64,000 bases of DNA from Williamsia sp. 1135. GTDB taxonomy: Bacteria > Actinomycetota > Actinomycetes > Mycobacteriales > Mycobacteriaceae. Both the position numbers and the translations under genes were made by a program. Under the pieces are notes generated by a model that searched no databases, had not been told where the DNA came from, and saw nothing but the letters and a program-made list of their open reading frames with translations. Of this stretch, positions 36,197 through 45,496 are shown one piece after another. Numbering within the stretch: the stretch's first letter is position 1; each line of letters begins with the position of its first letter. The DNA is taken from the NCBI RefSeq assembly GCF_002095395.1, contig NZ_MJEI01000094.1:1-64000 (forward strand), given 5' to 3'.

Positions 36197-37543
36197 TCAC
36201 AACTTGCCGCCCACCAGGGTGAACAGCGCGGCCTTGCCCATTCCCAGAAATCCGCGGCCCGTACCCAGCAATCCGCGTAGCGAGGTGGGCGAGAGCGCGG
36301 TCGACCACACGGTGCGGGTCGACCCGATCGGCTCGGGTGCGCCTTCGAACCGGGCGGTCAGCCATTCGAGCACAGTGGGCGTCGAGAGAATCATCAACGA
36401 CAAGTGTTCGCTGACACGGTCGCGGATGTACGTCACGTTGGCTCCGAACTCGTTGTAGCGCTCCACCTGTCCATCCACGTCCTCGACGGCGATGATCTGA
36501 TCGTGAACCGGCTGCAGTACGAGCAGCGGGCAATCGGGCCGCCGGGAACCCAGCCGGATGTCGTCGAACAATTCGAGAACCGCGGGCGAGGCGAGCACAT
36601 CGGCCAGCGGGATGTCGGTGTAGTTGTCGAAATCGTCGCCGGCGAACCGGGCGATCGCCCACGCGGTGGACATCGTCTCGATCTCGTCGAGTCGCGCCCT
36701 GCCCTCGTCGTTGACGTGCGCCTCGATCACCCGCCCCAACCCGGGGTACAGGTGACGTAGGCCGGCGACCACCAACGCGGGCAGACCTGCGAAGAACGTG
36801 TCGTTGAGGCGAATGTACGTCTGGCCCGGATCACCTACCGGCGCACCGAGAACCGCCCCGACGATGTTCAGTTCCGGAGCGTACTCCGGCGCCATCTCGG
36901 CGACCCACGACGACGCCATGCCGCCGCCGGAATAGCCCCAGACACCCACGGGAGTCGACTGCGAGAGACGCAAGGGTGCAAAATCGGTCGCCGCCCTGAT
37001 CCCATCCAGGACGCGGTACCCAGGCTCACGCGGGGCGCCGAAGTAGCCACCGAGTCCCTCGTGATCGGCGATCGTGACCGCCCAGCCCCGAGACACCGCG
37101 TTGGCGATGATCAGCAGCTCGAAGGGTGCAACGTTGCCGAGAGACGTCGATCCGCGTTGCAAGGCGTACGACGGGAAGCTTCGGGATGAGATCGCATCGA
37201 TGGCGCACTGATAGGCCAGCAGCGGGCGCTCTTGCGCCGATTCCGCATCTTCATCCGCGTCGGCAGGCAACAGCACCGTGGTGACAGACGCTTCGGGCGT
37301 CCCGTTCAGATCCGCTGTGCAGTACAGCAACTGCCAGGCGCGGACTTTCTGCGGAATCACACCGAGCAGCGCGATCTCCACCTCACGACTTCGCAACAGC
37401 GTGCCGGCGGGCAGTGTCTCGAAGTCTGCGGGCGGGCGGTAGAACGGGTCGTTGACGGGCAGCTGCGGCCTGTGCCACCTCGTCGGTCGCGGTGTCGTCG
37501 CTTCGGCGGTCCAGCCGCTTGCGACATCGATGTTTTCGCTCAT
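36197..37543 (-). CDS. Secretory-lipase-family alpha/beta hydrolase
   Basis: The 448-residue product resembles the actinobacterial/fungal secretory lipase (LIP) family. The nucleophile elbow is GVWGYSGGGMASSW, preceded by VTIADHEGLGGYFGAPREPG. Acid and His candidates lie in LLVLQPVHDQIIAVEDV and SEHLSLMI. No signal peptide is visible from the ATG at 37543, unusual for a secreted lipase, so it may be cytoplasmic or secreted by another route. A 14-bp hairpin lies 23 bases upstream. It probably hydrolyses esters or triacylglycerols. Confidence 0.82.
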   Translation of the reverse strand: MSENIDVASGWTAEATTPRPTRWHRPQLPVNDPFYRPPADFETLPAGTLLRSREVEIALLGVIPQKVRAWQLLYCTADLNGTPEASVTTVLLPADADEDAESAQERPLLAYQCAIDAISSRSFPSYALQRGSTSLGNVAPFELLIIANAVSRGWAVTIADHEGLGGYFGAPREPGYRVLDGIRAATDFAPLRLSQSTPVGVWGYSGGGMASSWVAEMAPEYAPELNIVGAVLGAPVGDPGQTYIRLNDTFFAGLPALVVAGLRHLYPGLGRVIEAHVNDEGRARLDEIETMSTAWAIARFAGDDFDNYTDIPLADVLASPAVLELFDDIRLGSRRPDCPLLVLQPVHDQIIAVEDVDGQVERYNEFGANVTYIRDRVSEHLSLMILSTPTVLEWLTARFEGAPEPIGSTRTVWSTALSPTSLRGLLGTGRGFLGMGKAALFTLVGGKL

Positions 37544-37565
37544 CGGACTTCCTGTAGAAGGCGAC

Positions 37566-37598
37566 AACCGGCGCGGGCTCCATGAGCCCGCGCCGGTT
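37566..37598 (-). terminator. Strong GC-rich hairpin between glsB-like gene and lipase gene
   Basis: Arms AACCGGCGCGGGCT (37566-37579) and AGCCCGCGCCGGTT (37585-37598) are perfectly complementary over 14 bases with a five-base loop. It follows the stop of the 101-residue membrane protein on the minus strand and lacks a T run in that direction, so it is a non-canonical actinobacterial-type terminator. It could also act within the leader of the lipase gene. Confidence 0.7.
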
Positions 37599-37632
37599 TC
37601 TGTCTCACCTGGTGCGTGGATGCACTACCGCG

Positions 37633-37938
37633 TCAGCGTCTGAGCCGCTTCACGATGAACAGCAGGATGCACGCGCCGAGAAGTGCGGTGAAGAATGTGA
37701 ACCACCAACCGCCACTCGCGGTGTCGAAGAAGAAGCTGAGGATGAATCCACCCAGGAAGGCACCGATGACACCGACGACGATGTTGAGCAGAATTCCCAT
37801 CTGCTTGTCGGTACCCATGAACTTGCTGGCGATCCAGCCGGCGAGACCGCCGATGATGATGTAGCCAACCCAACCGACCGCAGTCGTGGTGGTGGAACGT
37901 TCGGCCAAAACCTCGACCGCTTGAGTAGTGGTACTCAC
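37633..37938 (-). CDS. GlsB/YeaQ/YmgE-family stress membrane protein
   Basis: A 101-residue protein of the transglycosylase-associated (GlsB/YeaQ/YmgE) family with three hydrophobic segments: VGWVGYIIIGGLAGWIASKF, ILLNIVVGVIGAFLGGFILS and WFTFFTALLGACILLFIVK. The glycine-rich GWIASKFMG and GAFLGG motifs are typical. These small inner-membrane proteins are linked to acid or general stress and have no known catalytic function. A SigF-like promoter lies 64 bases upstream, and the gene ends at a strong hairpin, so it is probably monocistronic. Confidence 0.85.
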   Translation of the reverse strand: MSTTTQAVEVLAERSTTTTAVGWVGYIIIGGLAGWIASKFMGTDKQMGILLNIVVGVIGAFLGGFILSFFFDTASGGWWFTFFTALLGACILLFIVKRLRR

Positions 37939-37967
37939 AGTGCTTCCTAACGTTGGTGGTGCTCGCT

Positions 37968-37985
37968 GGTCACGGATGCGTGACC
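37968..37985. promoter_or_regulatory. Inverted repeat upstream of the glsB-like gene
   Basis: GGTCACG and CGTGACC are perfect 7-base arms around GATG. The site lies 30 bases before the ATG, downstream of the proposed SigF-like promoter, where an operator or a leader hairpin would act. No cognate regulator is identifiable. Confidence 0.4.
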
Positions 37986-38001
37986 ACGCTGCCCACTTGG
38001 A

Positions 38002-38028
38002 ATCCCCACCGATGGGGTCGATGAAACC
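38002..38028 (-). promoter_or_regulatory. Possible SigF/SigB-type stress promoter for the glsB-like gene
   Basis: Read on the minus strand, GGTTT is followed after 16 bases by GGGGAT. Mycobacterial SigF-type promoters have GTTT, 15-17 bases, then GGGTAT. The fit is good apart from one base in the -10 box, and the downstream gene belongs to a stress family. No transcript data support it, so it is a suggestion. Confidence 0.4.
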
Positions 38029-38149
38029 TCGGGTCTGAAAGCGGTCAGCACCTCAAGTCTCGTCCACCGACCTCGGCCACGTCCAGCCCTACGCGACAGC
38101 CGCCCCCGACTCCAGGTGTGTGGCCCCCGAACCGGTGATCCCGGCCCTC

Positions 38150-38578
38150 TCAGCGCAGGGCCACGAGGTTCGCCACCGACTTGCGGACATCGGAGTCGAT
38201 CACCCGGGCGACCAGGTCTCCGATCGGCCCGTTCAGGACACTGCCACTCAAGGTCGCATCGAGATCGAAGATCGAGCCGTCGCCCTGCGGCGTCACTTTC
38301 AGCGCGATCGCGATCTTCACGCCGCCCCGGCCGCTACCCGACAGCTCGAGCAGTCTCGGTTCGTCGTAGCGCGTGACCTCCCAGTGGATGGTGTTGCGAA
38401 AACCCTTGACCTTGATCAGGGACGACACCTTGGTGCCCTCGGCAATGGTGTCCGGCACGGGGCTCTTCCAGCCGGCGAAGATGGTCATCCATTCGTCGAA
38501 CCGACTCAGATCAGACGCCATCTGCCACGCCTTCTCGGGTTCCAGATCGCTTGTCACCGATACGTTCACACCAGCCAT
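38150..38578 (-). CDS. SRPBCC-family protein (Rv0910-like)
   Basis: A 142-residue SRPBCC protein: VNVSVTSDLEPEKAWQMASD, FDEWMTIFAGW and a final helix DLVARVIDSDVRKSVANL. It resembles the mycobacterial Rv0910 group, annotated by some as a toxin of a type II toxin-antitoxin pair. No antitoxin-like gene is adjacent, so a toxin role is not supported here. It probably binds a lipid or polyketide-like ligand. ATG at 38578 is the first in-frame start. It lies 211 bases from the glsB-like gene, in the same direction. Confidence 0.75.
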   Translation of the reverse strand: MAGVNVSVTSDLEPEKAWQMASDLSRFDEWMTIFAGWKSPVPDTIAEGTKVSSLIKVKGFRNTIHWEVTRYDEPRLLELSGSGRGGVKIAIALKVTPQGDGSIFDLDATLSGSVLNGPIGDLVARVIDSDVRKSVANLVALR

Positions 38579-38617
38579 GCGGGTATTACCTCCAAGTATG
38601 TTTTGCGCTGCGATTTC

Positions 38618-39322
38618 CTAGAAGAGCAGCGGGAGCACGAGGACCATGACAAGCGTCCACGCAATGTGGGTGAATGCCGGAGCGAGCACTCCGGCAGTGG
38701 CCCGGCGTTCGAGCGCGCACACCACGCCGAGCAAGATGGCCGCGAATCCCAGCATCGGGTTACCGCTGGCCAGCGTCGCGATCACATAGATCAAAGTCGA
38801 GAAGATCACTGGTGCATGGCCTTTGAAGGCCGAGTAGACCGCGCCACGGAAGAACAGCTCTTCGGCGATGCCGTTGACGATTGCCGTCGCCAGCACCAAC
38901 GCCAGCCCTCCGGTGTCGGCGTGGTCGAGTACTTCGGCGATGAAATCTCGCAGCGGCGGGATCTCCCTGATGACGAGACCACCGACAACGAAGATCGCCC
39001 CGAGGATCAGCCCGACGATGATGCCGATCCCAGCGGCCTGCACGTGACCGCCGCGGGGAGGCGGAAAGCAGCCGATGCGTATCGGACCCGACGCGAAGGC
39101 ACCCACCAGCCATATTGCGGCCAGGGCAAAGGTCATCGGATAGAAGGACGAATCACCGGGTTCGATCGAGAGCGAGAATCCCAGCGTCACGCTGCCCGCG
39201 ATGAGCACCACAGCCACGACGATCCGCCGGCGCAGCACCGAGGCCCTGGACTCGACCGGCTCGTCCGAATCGTCGACGACGGTGTCCAGCAGGAACTGGA
39301 ATTTGTCGGGAACCGTGATCAC
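38618..39322 (-). CDS. CPBP-family intramembrane metalloprotease
   Basis: A 234-residue polytopic protein with the CPBP (Abi/CAAX protease and bacteriocin-processing) signature EELFFRG (EExxxR) near residue 150 and later His in PAFTHIAW. About six hydrophobic segments are visible, for example IVVAVVLIAGSVTLGFSL and AAGIGIIVGLILGAIFVVGG. Bacterial members may process prenylated or membrane peptides; the substrate is unknown. It starts with GTG overlapping the stop of the epimerase-like gene (GTGA), so the two are co-translated. Confidence 0.85.
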   Translation of the reverse strand: MITVPDKFQFLLDTVVDDSDEPVESRASVLRRRIVVAVVLIAGSVTLGFSLSIEPGDSSFYPMTFALAAIWLVGAFASGPIRIGCFPPPRGGHVQAAGIGIIVGLILGAIFVVGGLVIREIPPLRDFIAEVLDHADTGGLALVLATAIVNGIAEELFFRGAVYSAFKGHAPVIFSTLIYVIATLASGNPMLGFAAILLGVVCALERRATAGVLAPAFTHIAWTLVMVLVLPLLF

Positions 39323-40392
39323 GTCGCACCCCGCACCGCGTTGATCAACCCCGCCACCACGCCGACCGCCTGGACGGTCCGATCCCGTACCTCACGCTTG
39401 ACGCGCATCAGGTCGCCGCCCGCCCACGAGGGATCCGTGTCCGCGAGATGATGAATATCGGGGAGTTCGTTCACCGGCCGAGGTAGACCGCTGGCCACCG
39501 ATAGCTTCACGGCTTGCCGGACGGTCAACAGTCCTCCCGGGGGATCGGGTACATGGTCACGAATCGTATGCTCGGACGCCTTCATCGGGTAGTCCAACGA
39601 CCGCACCAGGTCGGACGCGAGCCCGGTGGGTACCGGTACGAGCAAACCACCGACGAAGCCGGCCAGGCGGACGTCCACCGACGGCATCACGACACCCACA
39701 CGGGGTGCCTTGATCGCGCGCAGGTAGGCGAACAGGAGTGCGCTGTACGACGCGGTGTCCGCGCTGGTGATGTCGTAACTGCCCGGCGGGACCTGGTCGG
39801 TTGCCGCCGCGGCCAGGTAGTAGACGGCATCGCGGACGGAGATCGGGTCCATCGGGTTGTCCACCCAGGTGGGCAGCGGGATCACGGCGAGGCGGTCCGA
39901 GATGTACCGGACCATCTCGAACGATGTCGACCCGGCGCCGATCACGACGGCCGCCTTCAGCCACACCAGATCAGCCCCGCCATCGAGGTCGAGAGCCTTG
40001 CCGACCTCGGCGCGGCTCTCGAGGTGTTCGGACAGTTCCGCATCATCCGGCACGAACCCGCCGAGATAGACGATGCGACCGACGTTGTGACCGCGGGCGC
40101 CGGCGGCGACATTCTCGGCGGCGCGGCGATCGATGTCGCGAAAGTTCTTCTCGCCGATGCCGTGGACGAGGTAGTACACGACGTCGACATCCCCCGCGGC
40201 GGAGAAGCCGGCCTGGACCGATTCGGGATCGGAGGCGTTGAACTCGATCGTCTTGACGTCGTCGACCCAGCCGAAGCGTTCGAGAGAGGCGAGGTCACGG
40301 GACGCGGCCACCACCTCGTGGCCTGCATCGAGGAGAGCAGGGATCAGTCGGGAGCCGATGTAGCCGGTGGCCCCGAGAACAAGTACGTGCAT
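39319..40392 (-). CDS. NAD(P)-binding epimerase/reductase-like protein (extended SDR, NmrA-like)
   Basis: A 357-residue protein with a Rossmann N-terminus, VLVLGATGYIGSRLIPALLD, acidic/basic positions after strand 2 (ASRDLASLERF) and VYYLVHGIGEKNF. There is no YxxxK pair, which groups it with atypical extended SDRs (NmrA-like or isoflavone reductase-like) rather than true sugar epimerases. The family includes quinone- or lipid-linked reductases. It is the first gene of a two-gene operon with the CPBP protease. A 261-base region with no other gene separates it from the SHOCT protein. Confidence 0.78.
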   Translation of the reverse strand: MHVLVLGATGYIGSRLIPALLDAGHEVVAASRDLASLERFGWVDDVKTIEFNASDPESVQAGFSAAGDVDVVYYLVHGIGEKNFRDIDRRAAENVAAGARGHNVGRIVYLGGFVPDDAELSEHLESRAEVGKALDLDGGADLVWLKAAVVIGAGSTSFEMVRYISDRLAVIPLPTWVDNPMDPISVRDAVYYLAAAATDQVPPGSYDITSADTASYSALLFAYLRAIKAPRVGVVMPSVDVRLAGFVGGLLVPVPTGLASDLVRSLDYPMKASEHTIRDHVPDPPGGLLTVRQAVKLSVASGLPRPVNELPDIHHLADTDPSWAGGDLMRVKREVRDRTVQAVGVVAGLINAVRGAT

Positions 40393-40653
40393 GTCACCAC
40401 CTGGTTCTATGCGTACCTCGGTCGGTCACCTCTGGCGAACTCGCAACGCCTGGTGTTCACGGTGACCGCAAGAGCACACGCGCATTGCGTTCGTGAGCGG
40501 ACCAAATGGACTTACCCCGCAGCGTGAGGGAACAATCGTGGCGCCGATCACTGCGGATGGGAACGGAACAGTCCGCGGGTCGGCACAGACGACAAACGTC
40601 GACCGCACCGGCGAACGGTGCGATCGACGCCCGAGGTGTCTTGCGATCGGCGA

Positions 40654-41037
40654 CTAGGCCAGCGCTTTGGCCTTGAGCTTGTCGAACTCTTCCTGCGTGA
40701 TGGTGCCGTTGTCGAGCAGCGCCTTCGCCGAGTGGATCTGATCTGACGGCGACGTCGTTCCGGCAGCCTGCTTGATGTAGGCGTCGGCCTGCTGGCGGGC
40801 CGCTTCCTGCGAGGCCTGCGCCCGCTCTGCCATTCCGCGCCCACGCGCGATCAGGTAGACGAACACCGTGATGTAGGGCACCAGGATCAGGAAGATGATC
40901 CAGACCGCCTTGACGAAACCTGAGGTCTTGTGGTCACGGAACAGATCCGCGAGCACATTGAAAAGAATCATCAAATACGCGATGAACGCGAAGATCACCA
41001 ACGTGTACCAGATGAAATCCCAGAAAGAATCCCACAT
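40654..41037 (-). CDS. Small membrane protein with PLDc_N-like helices and SHOCT domain
   Basis: A 127-residue protein. Two membrane helices (FWDFIWYTLVIFAFIAYLMI and AVWIIFLILVPYITVFVYLI) flank the motif DLFRDHKTSG. A charged coiled segment follows (GRGMAERAQASQEAARQQAD) and then a SHOCT domain (IHSAKALLDNGTITQEEFDK). I chose ATG at 41037 because AAGGAG lies ten bases upstream; an in-frame ATG at 41094 is less likely. Such proteins are common in actinobacteria as membrane-anchored short-oligomerisation proteins of unknown role. It diverges from another membrane protein. Confidence 0.8.
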   Translation of the reverse strand: MWDSFWDFIWYTLVIFAFIAYLMILFNVLADLFRDHKTSGFVKAVWIIFLILVPYITVFVYLIARGRGMAERAQASQEAARQQADAYIKQAAGTTSPSDQIHSAKALLDNGTITQEEFDKLKAKALA

Positions 41038-41118
41038 TTTCTGACCACTCCTTGCTCGAAGCTGCCCCCGTACATCGGTGACGAAGTCGATCATCGCACG
41101 TGAGCGTAGTTTTTCTTC

Positions 41119-41154
41119 ACCCTTCCCGGATGAATCACAGCAGGCGGGAAGGGT
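41119..41154. promoter_or_regulatory. Inverted repeat in the divergent promoter of two membrane-protein genes
   Basis: ACCCTTCCCG (41119-41128) and CGGGAAGGGT (41145-41154) are perfect 10-base arms around a 16-base spacer. GATGAA and TTCATC form a further overlapping inverted pair. Because the flanking genes diverge, this is more likely an operator than a terminator. Confidence 0.45.
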
Positions 41155-41235
41155 TCATCCGAGACGGGTGAGGACACAACCGACTCCCCCGATGACACTC
41201 GATGCAAACAATGTCTCATCGAGAAAGGCCCAGCT

Positions 41236-41643
41236 GTGAGTACTTCATCTGACATCGAGCGGCATCCGGTCAAGCAAGGCATTGCCGGGGGCACGACCTT
41301 CGCCGCCGCGATTCTGTTGCTCGTCGGCTCGTTTCTGGCGATTTTCCAGGGAATTGCCGCAATTGCGAACGATGACCTCTTCGTGGTCGGTCCGAAATAC
41401 ACCTACGAGTTCGATTTGACCGCATGGGGCTGGATTCATCTGATCCTGGGCGTCCTCGGCATTCTGGTCGGCGCAGGCTTGATGGCCGGAGCCGTGTGGG
41501 CGCGGGCCACCGCCATCGTGCTGGCCGCCATCTCGATCGTCATCAATTTTCTCTGGCTGCCGCAGTATCCGCTGTGGTCCATCGTGATCATCGCGTTGGA
41601 TCTCATCGTGATCTGGGCTGTGTCGACCTGGAAGAACGACTGA
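41236..41643 (+). CDS. Four-helix membrane protein (DUF7144-like)
   Basis: A 135-residue protein with four hydrophobic segments: GTTFAAAILLLVGSFLAIFQ, WGWIHLILGVLGILVGAGLM, ATAIVLAAISIVINFLWL and PLWSIVIIALDLIVIWAV. The LTAWGWIHLILG and FLWLPQYPLWSI segments mark it as an actinobacterial family of unknown function, often near stress genes. GTG at 41236 follows GAGAAAGG. It is isolated from the sulfation operon by 124 bases. Confidence 0.8.
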   Translation: MSTSSDIERHPVKQGIAGGTTFAAAILLLVGSFLAIFQGIAAIANDDLFVVGPKYTYEFDLTAWGWIHLILGVLGILVGAGLMAGAVWARATAIVLAAISIVINFLWLPQYPLWSIVIIALDLIVIWAVSTWKND

Positions 41644-41767
41644 TCTGCGCGCGGCGACGACCGACCGGACACCCGATTCCTAGCCCAGGTTCGCCGGTCG
41701 GTCAATAATCCGGATCAGGCCGATTCATCGAGGTCGCGGATTTTTTGGGGCCGCTAAGGTCTCGTTC

Positions 41768-42601
41768 ATGGCATCCCGTCCCGACAACTCGACCCTTCAC
41801 GAAAGTGGTCCGGGGGGCTCGTACCTCGTGCTGGCGTCGCAGCGCAGCGGCAGCACGCTCCTCGTCGAGTCTCTCCGGGCCACCGGTATCGCCGGCAACC
41901 CCGAGGAGTTCTTCCAGTACCTGCCGACCACGAGTGCGGCCCCCCAACCACGCGAATGGTTCGCGGAAGTGACCGATCCGGCAGTGCTCGCGCTCCTCGA
42001 TCCCTTGGATCCGGGCACCCCCGCCGTGGAGACCCCAACGCAGTGGCGAGACCGGATATTGCAGGCCGGACGCAGCGACAACGGCGTCTGGGGCGGCAAA
42101 CTCATGTGGAATCAGACCCCGCTGCTCGTCACCTGGGCCGCCGGACTGCCCGAGCGTTCCGGGTCCGACCTGCGTTCGGCCATCGACGACGTACTCGGAG
42201 ATGTGCTGCTGATCAAGGTCTCCCGGGAGAACGTCGTCGATCAGGCCGTGTCCTTTTGGCGTGCGGTACAAACGCGGGTCTGGCGGGGCAAAGCCGACCC
42301 CGAGCGCGATGCGCAAGCGCAGTACAACGCCGACGGGATCGCCCACCTGGTGACCGAATTGCGCAATCAAGAGGCCGGATGGCGGGCATGGTTCGCCGAC
42401 AACGACATCACACCGTTCGAGGTCAGCTACGAAGAGTTGACCGCCGACACCACCAAGGTGGTGGCCACCATCCTGGAGGCACTCGGTCTGGACCCGGCCG
42501 CGGCCCCACCGCCTGATCTGGAAAAGCAGGGCGACGCCCGCTCCAACGAGTGGGCGGAGCGTTATCGCCACGACGCCGCAACGAGAGGTCTGCCGCTGTG
42601 A
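41768..42601 (+). CDS. stf0: Stf0-family sulfotransferase (trehalose 2-sulfotransferase-like)
   Basis: The 277-residue product closely resembles mycobacterial Stf0 throughout. The 5'-phosphosulfate loop is [18 protein letters not shown], followed by [45 protein letters not shown] and the C-terminal [13 protein letters not shown]. Stf0 transfers sulfate from PAPS to the 2-position of trehalose, the first step towards sulfated trehalose lipids in M. tuberculosis. Here the gene heads an operon with its own PAPS-making enzymes (cysD, cysNC) and a sulfatase. The stop overlaps the cysD GTG (GTGA). Trehalose as acceptor is inferred from similarity; the final product in this organism is unknown. Confidence 0.88.
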   Translation: MASRPDNSTLHESGPGGSYLVLASQRSGSTLLVESLRATGIAGNPEEFFQYLPTTSAAPQPREWFAEVTDPAVLALLDPLDPGTPAVETPTQWRDRILQAGRSDNGVWGGKLMWNQTPLLVTWAAGLPERSGSDLRSAIDDVLGDVLLIKVSRENVVDQAVSFWRAVQTRVWRGKADPERDAQAQYNADGIAHLVTELRNQEAGWRAWFADNDITPFEVSYEELTADTTKVVATILEALGLDPAAAPPPDLEKQGDARSNEWAERYRHDAATRGLPL

Positions 42602-43527
42602 GCACAACCGAGACTCTTCCCGCCCACATCAGCAGGGTCGAGGAACTACGTGCACTCGAAGCCGAGTCCGTGCACATCATCCGCGAGGTGGTCGCCGAAC
42701 TCGAGCGACCCGTACTGCTGTTCTCGGCCGGCAAGGACTCCATCGTCTTGCTCCGACTGGCGGAGAAAGCTTTTCGGCCGAGTCCCGTACCCTTCCCCAT
42801 CCTCCACGTCGACACCGGCCACAACTTCCCCGAGGTCATCGAGTTCCGAGACCGGAGGCTCGCCGAAGGCGGCCACAGGTTGATCGTCGGATCGGTGCAG
42901 GAAGCGATCGACAGCGGCCGCAGTACCGAGATCGGTGGGTCCAGCGGTTCCCGAAATCGCCTGCAGACCAGGACACTTCTCGACGCACTCGACGCCGGTC
43001 GTTTCGATGCGGCCTTCGGCGGCGCCCGCCGCGACGAAGAACGCGCCCGCGCCAAGGAACGGGTCCTGAGCTTCCGCGACGAGTTCGGCCAATGGGATCC
43101 GCGAGCCCAGCGGCCCGAGCCGTGGTCGCTGTACAACGGTCGCATCCGCCGCGGTGAGCAGGTGCGGGTGTTCCCGCTGAGCAATTGGACCGAGCTCGAC
43201 ATCTGGCGATACATCGAACTCGAGGAACTCGACCTACCGTCGATCTACTTCGCGCACGAGCGCGAGGTGTTCGAACGCGACGGAATCTTGGCGACATCCG
43301 AGTTCACCCAGGCCGCCGAACACGAGGCAGCGAAGACCGAATGGGTCCGTTACCGCACCGTCGGCGATCTCACCATCACCGGCGCCGTCCGATCCACCGC
43401 GACCGAGATCAGCCAGGTCATCGAAGAGATCTCCGCAGCGGTGGTGTCCGAGCGCGGCGAGACCCGGGCCGACGACCGCACCTCCGAGGCAGCCATGGAA
43501 GACCGCAAACGTGAGGGATACTTCTGA
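42598..43527 (+). CDS. cysD: Sulfate adenylyltransferase subunit 2
   Basis: The 309-residue small subunit of ATP sulfurylase makes APS from ATP and sulfate with GTP-driven CysN. The PP-loop is [51 protein letters not shown] and [20 protein letters not shown] are characteristic. GTG at 42598 overlaps the sulfotransferase stop; the C-terminal [10 protein letters not shown] is the family's usual ending. It overlaps cysNC by one base (TGATG). Coupling to stf0 suggests dedicated or co-regulated PAPS supply, although it may also serve sulfate assimilation. Confidence 0.95.
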   Translation: MSTTETLPAHISRVEELRALEAESVHIIREVVAELERPVLLFSAGKDSIVLLRLAEKAFRPSPVPFPILHVDTGHNFPEVIEFRDRRLAEGGHRLIVGSVQEAIDSGRSTEIGGSSGSRNRLQTRTLLDALDAGRFDAAFGGARRDEERARAKERVLSFRDEFGQWDPRAQRPEPWSLYNGRIRRGEQVRVFPLSNWTELDIWRYIELEELDLPSIYFAHEREVFERDGILATSEFTQAAEHEAAKTEWVRYRTVGDLTITGAVRSTATEISQVIEEISAAVVSERGETRADDRTSEAAMEDRKREGYF

Positions 43528-45464
43528 TGAGCGAGACAACCGAGCTGAGTGAAACACCGGAGATCACAGCAGATCTCACCGACCAACCACCGCGGCAGCT
43601 ACTCCGGCTGGCCACCGCCGGATCTGTCGACGACGGCAAGAGCACCCTGATCGGGCGGCTCCTCCTGGACACCGACAGCCTGCCGCTCGACCATCTCGAG
43701 TCGGTGACCGACGACGGTGGCGGCGTCGATCTCGCAGCGCTGTCCGACGGTTTGCGGGCCGAGCGGGAACAGGGCATCACGATCGATGTCGCCTATCGTT
43801 TCTTCTCCACCCCGTCACGCAACTACATCCTCGCCGACACCCCGGGCCACGAGCGCTACACCCGAAACATGTTCACCGGCGCGTCCAACGCCCACGTCGC
43901 CGTCCTGCTCGTGGACGCGCGCGCCGGAGTGTTGCGGCAGACCCGAAGGCATGCGCGAATCGCCTCCCTGCTCGGGGTTCCGCACCTCGTCGCCGCAGTG
44001 AACAAGATCGATCTCGTCGACTACGACGAGGCGCGCTTCCGGGAACTCGAATCCGAATTACACGCTCTGGCACACCGACTCGGTGTCTCCGACCTCACCG
44101 TGGTCCCGGTGGCGGCCCGTGACGGCGACAACGTCGTGCACCGTTCGACGCGGACGCCGTGGTACGACGGCCCGACCCTGCTCGGTCACCTCGAGGAGAT
44201 CGATCTCAAGGCTCCGCACGCCGCTGTCGACGAGCTACGTCTGCCCATCCAGTGGGTCTCGCGTCCGAGCGCGCAAGAGCGTCGGCGGTACACCGGGCGA
44301 CTGTCAGCCGGAACGCTGTCCGTCGGTGATCGCGTCGCGGTCCTGCCCGCGGGCACGCAGAGCACGGTGACCGCGCTCGACACCCTCGACGACACCCGCG
44401 ACATCGCGGTGGCACCACTGTCGGTGTCCGTCGAACTCGCCGACGACATCGATGTCGGCCGCGGGGATGTGCTCGTGTCCGCAGACGCCACCGAGCTACC
44501 GGTCCTCGCAAGGGAACTCGAGGTCAACCTCTGCTGGTTCGCGGACAGTCCCCTGCGCGCAGGGGACCGGTTGGCACTCAAGCACACCACCCGCACGGTG
44601 CGCGCCACGGTCCAGGAACTGCACAGCCGACTCGATCCCGAGACCCTCGAGATCGACCAGAACCCGATCGAGTTGTCGCTGAACGACATCGGCACCGTCA
44701 CCTTGCGCACCAGCTCGGTGGTGGTTGCCGACCGATACGCCGGGAACCAGGATGCGGGCGCGTTCATCCTGATCGACGAGAACTCGAACGACACCGTCGG
44801 TGCCGGCACGATCTTGGAGGCCCGCGAGGTCAAGCCAGGCGAGCGGACACGTAACGACGTCAAGTGGCATCCGTCGTCGCTCGACCGTGGCCATCGCTGG
44901 ACGACCGTCGGGCAACGCGGTGCGACGGTGTGGCTCACCGGCCTGCCCGCCTCCGGCAAGTCCACCCTCGCGGTCGGCCTCGAACGCGCGCTCGTCGAAT
45001 CCGGCAGGGTTGCCTACCTGCTCGACGGCGACAACGTCCGCCACGGACTGTCCGACGATCTGGGCTTCTCCCCTGGCGATCGCGCCGAGAACATCCGCCG
45101 CGTGGGGCACCTGACCCGGTTGTTCGCCGACGCGGGCGTGGTCGCGATCGCGTCTCTGGTGTCACCACTGGAATCAGACCGCGAGATCGCGAGAACACTC
45201 AACGACGCGGCCGGGCTGCCCTTCATCGAGATCCACGTCGCGACCCCGCTCGCCGAATGTGAACGCCGCGACCCGAAGGGCCTCTACAAGCGGGCCCGCG
45301 CGGGCGAACTGAAGGGCCTCACCGGCATCGACGCACCCTACGAGGTGCCGGAGAATCCCGACCTCGTGGTCGACACCACCGGGGCAGATCTCGACGCTCT
45401 GGTGACACAGATCTTGCAGGTGCTGGAAACACGGGCACCGACGGCGCAGCAGAGCACGGGCTAG
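43527..45464 (+). CDS. cysNC: Bifunctional sulfate adenylyltransferase subunit 1/adenylylsulfate kinase
   Basis: The 645-residue fusion joins CysN (GTPase subunit of ATP sulfurylase, residues 1 to about 450) and CysC (APS kinase, from about 470). The GTPase motifs are GSVDDGKSTLIGRLLLDTDS, LADTPGHERYTRNM and NKIDLVD. The kinase P-loop is GLPASGKSTLAVGLE, followed by LLDGDNVRHGLSDDLGFSPG and LYKRARAGELKGLTGIDAPY. Together with CysD it converts sulfate to PAPS, the donor for the upstream sulfotransferase. The fusion is the usual mycobacterial arrangement. A 32-base gap separates it from the sulfatase gene. Confidence 0.95.
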   Translation: MSETTELSETPEITADLTDQPPRQLLRLATAGSVDDGKSTLIGRLLLDTDSLPLDHLESVTDDGGGVDLAALSDGLRAEREQGITIDVAYRFFSTPSRNYILADTPGHERYTRNMFTGASNAHVAVLLVDARAGVLRQTRRHARIASLLGVPHLVAAVNKIDLVDYDEARFRELESELHALAHRLGVSDLTVVPVAARDGDNVVHRSTRTPWYDGPTLLGHLEEIDLKAPHAAVDELRLPIQWVSRPSAQERRRYTGRLSAGTLSVGDRVAVLPAGTQSTVTALDTLDDTRDIAVAPLSVSVELADDIDVGRGDVLVSADATELPVLARELEVNLCWFADSPLRAGDRLALKHTTRTVRATVQELHSRLDPETLEIDQNPIELSLNDIGTVTLRTSSVVVADRYAGNQDAGAFILIDENSNDTVGAGTILEAREVKPGERTRNDVKWHPSSLDRGHRWTTVGQRGATVWLTGLPASGKSTLAVGLERALVESGRVAYLLDGDNVRHGLSDDLGFSPGDRAENIRRVGHLTRLFADAGVVAIASLVSPLESDREIARTLNDAAGLPFIEIHVATPLAECERRDPKGLYKRARAGELKGLTGIDAPYEVPENPDLVVDTTGADLDALVTQILQVLETRAPTAQQSTG

Positions 45465-45496
45465 CCTGTCGGAGACATCGCTGAAGGGTTATATGT

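Noticed and set aside
38150-38578. Toxin of a type II toxin-antitoxin pair (Rv0910 group)
   Set aside because: Only fold similarity supports it, and no antitoxin-like gene is adjacent.
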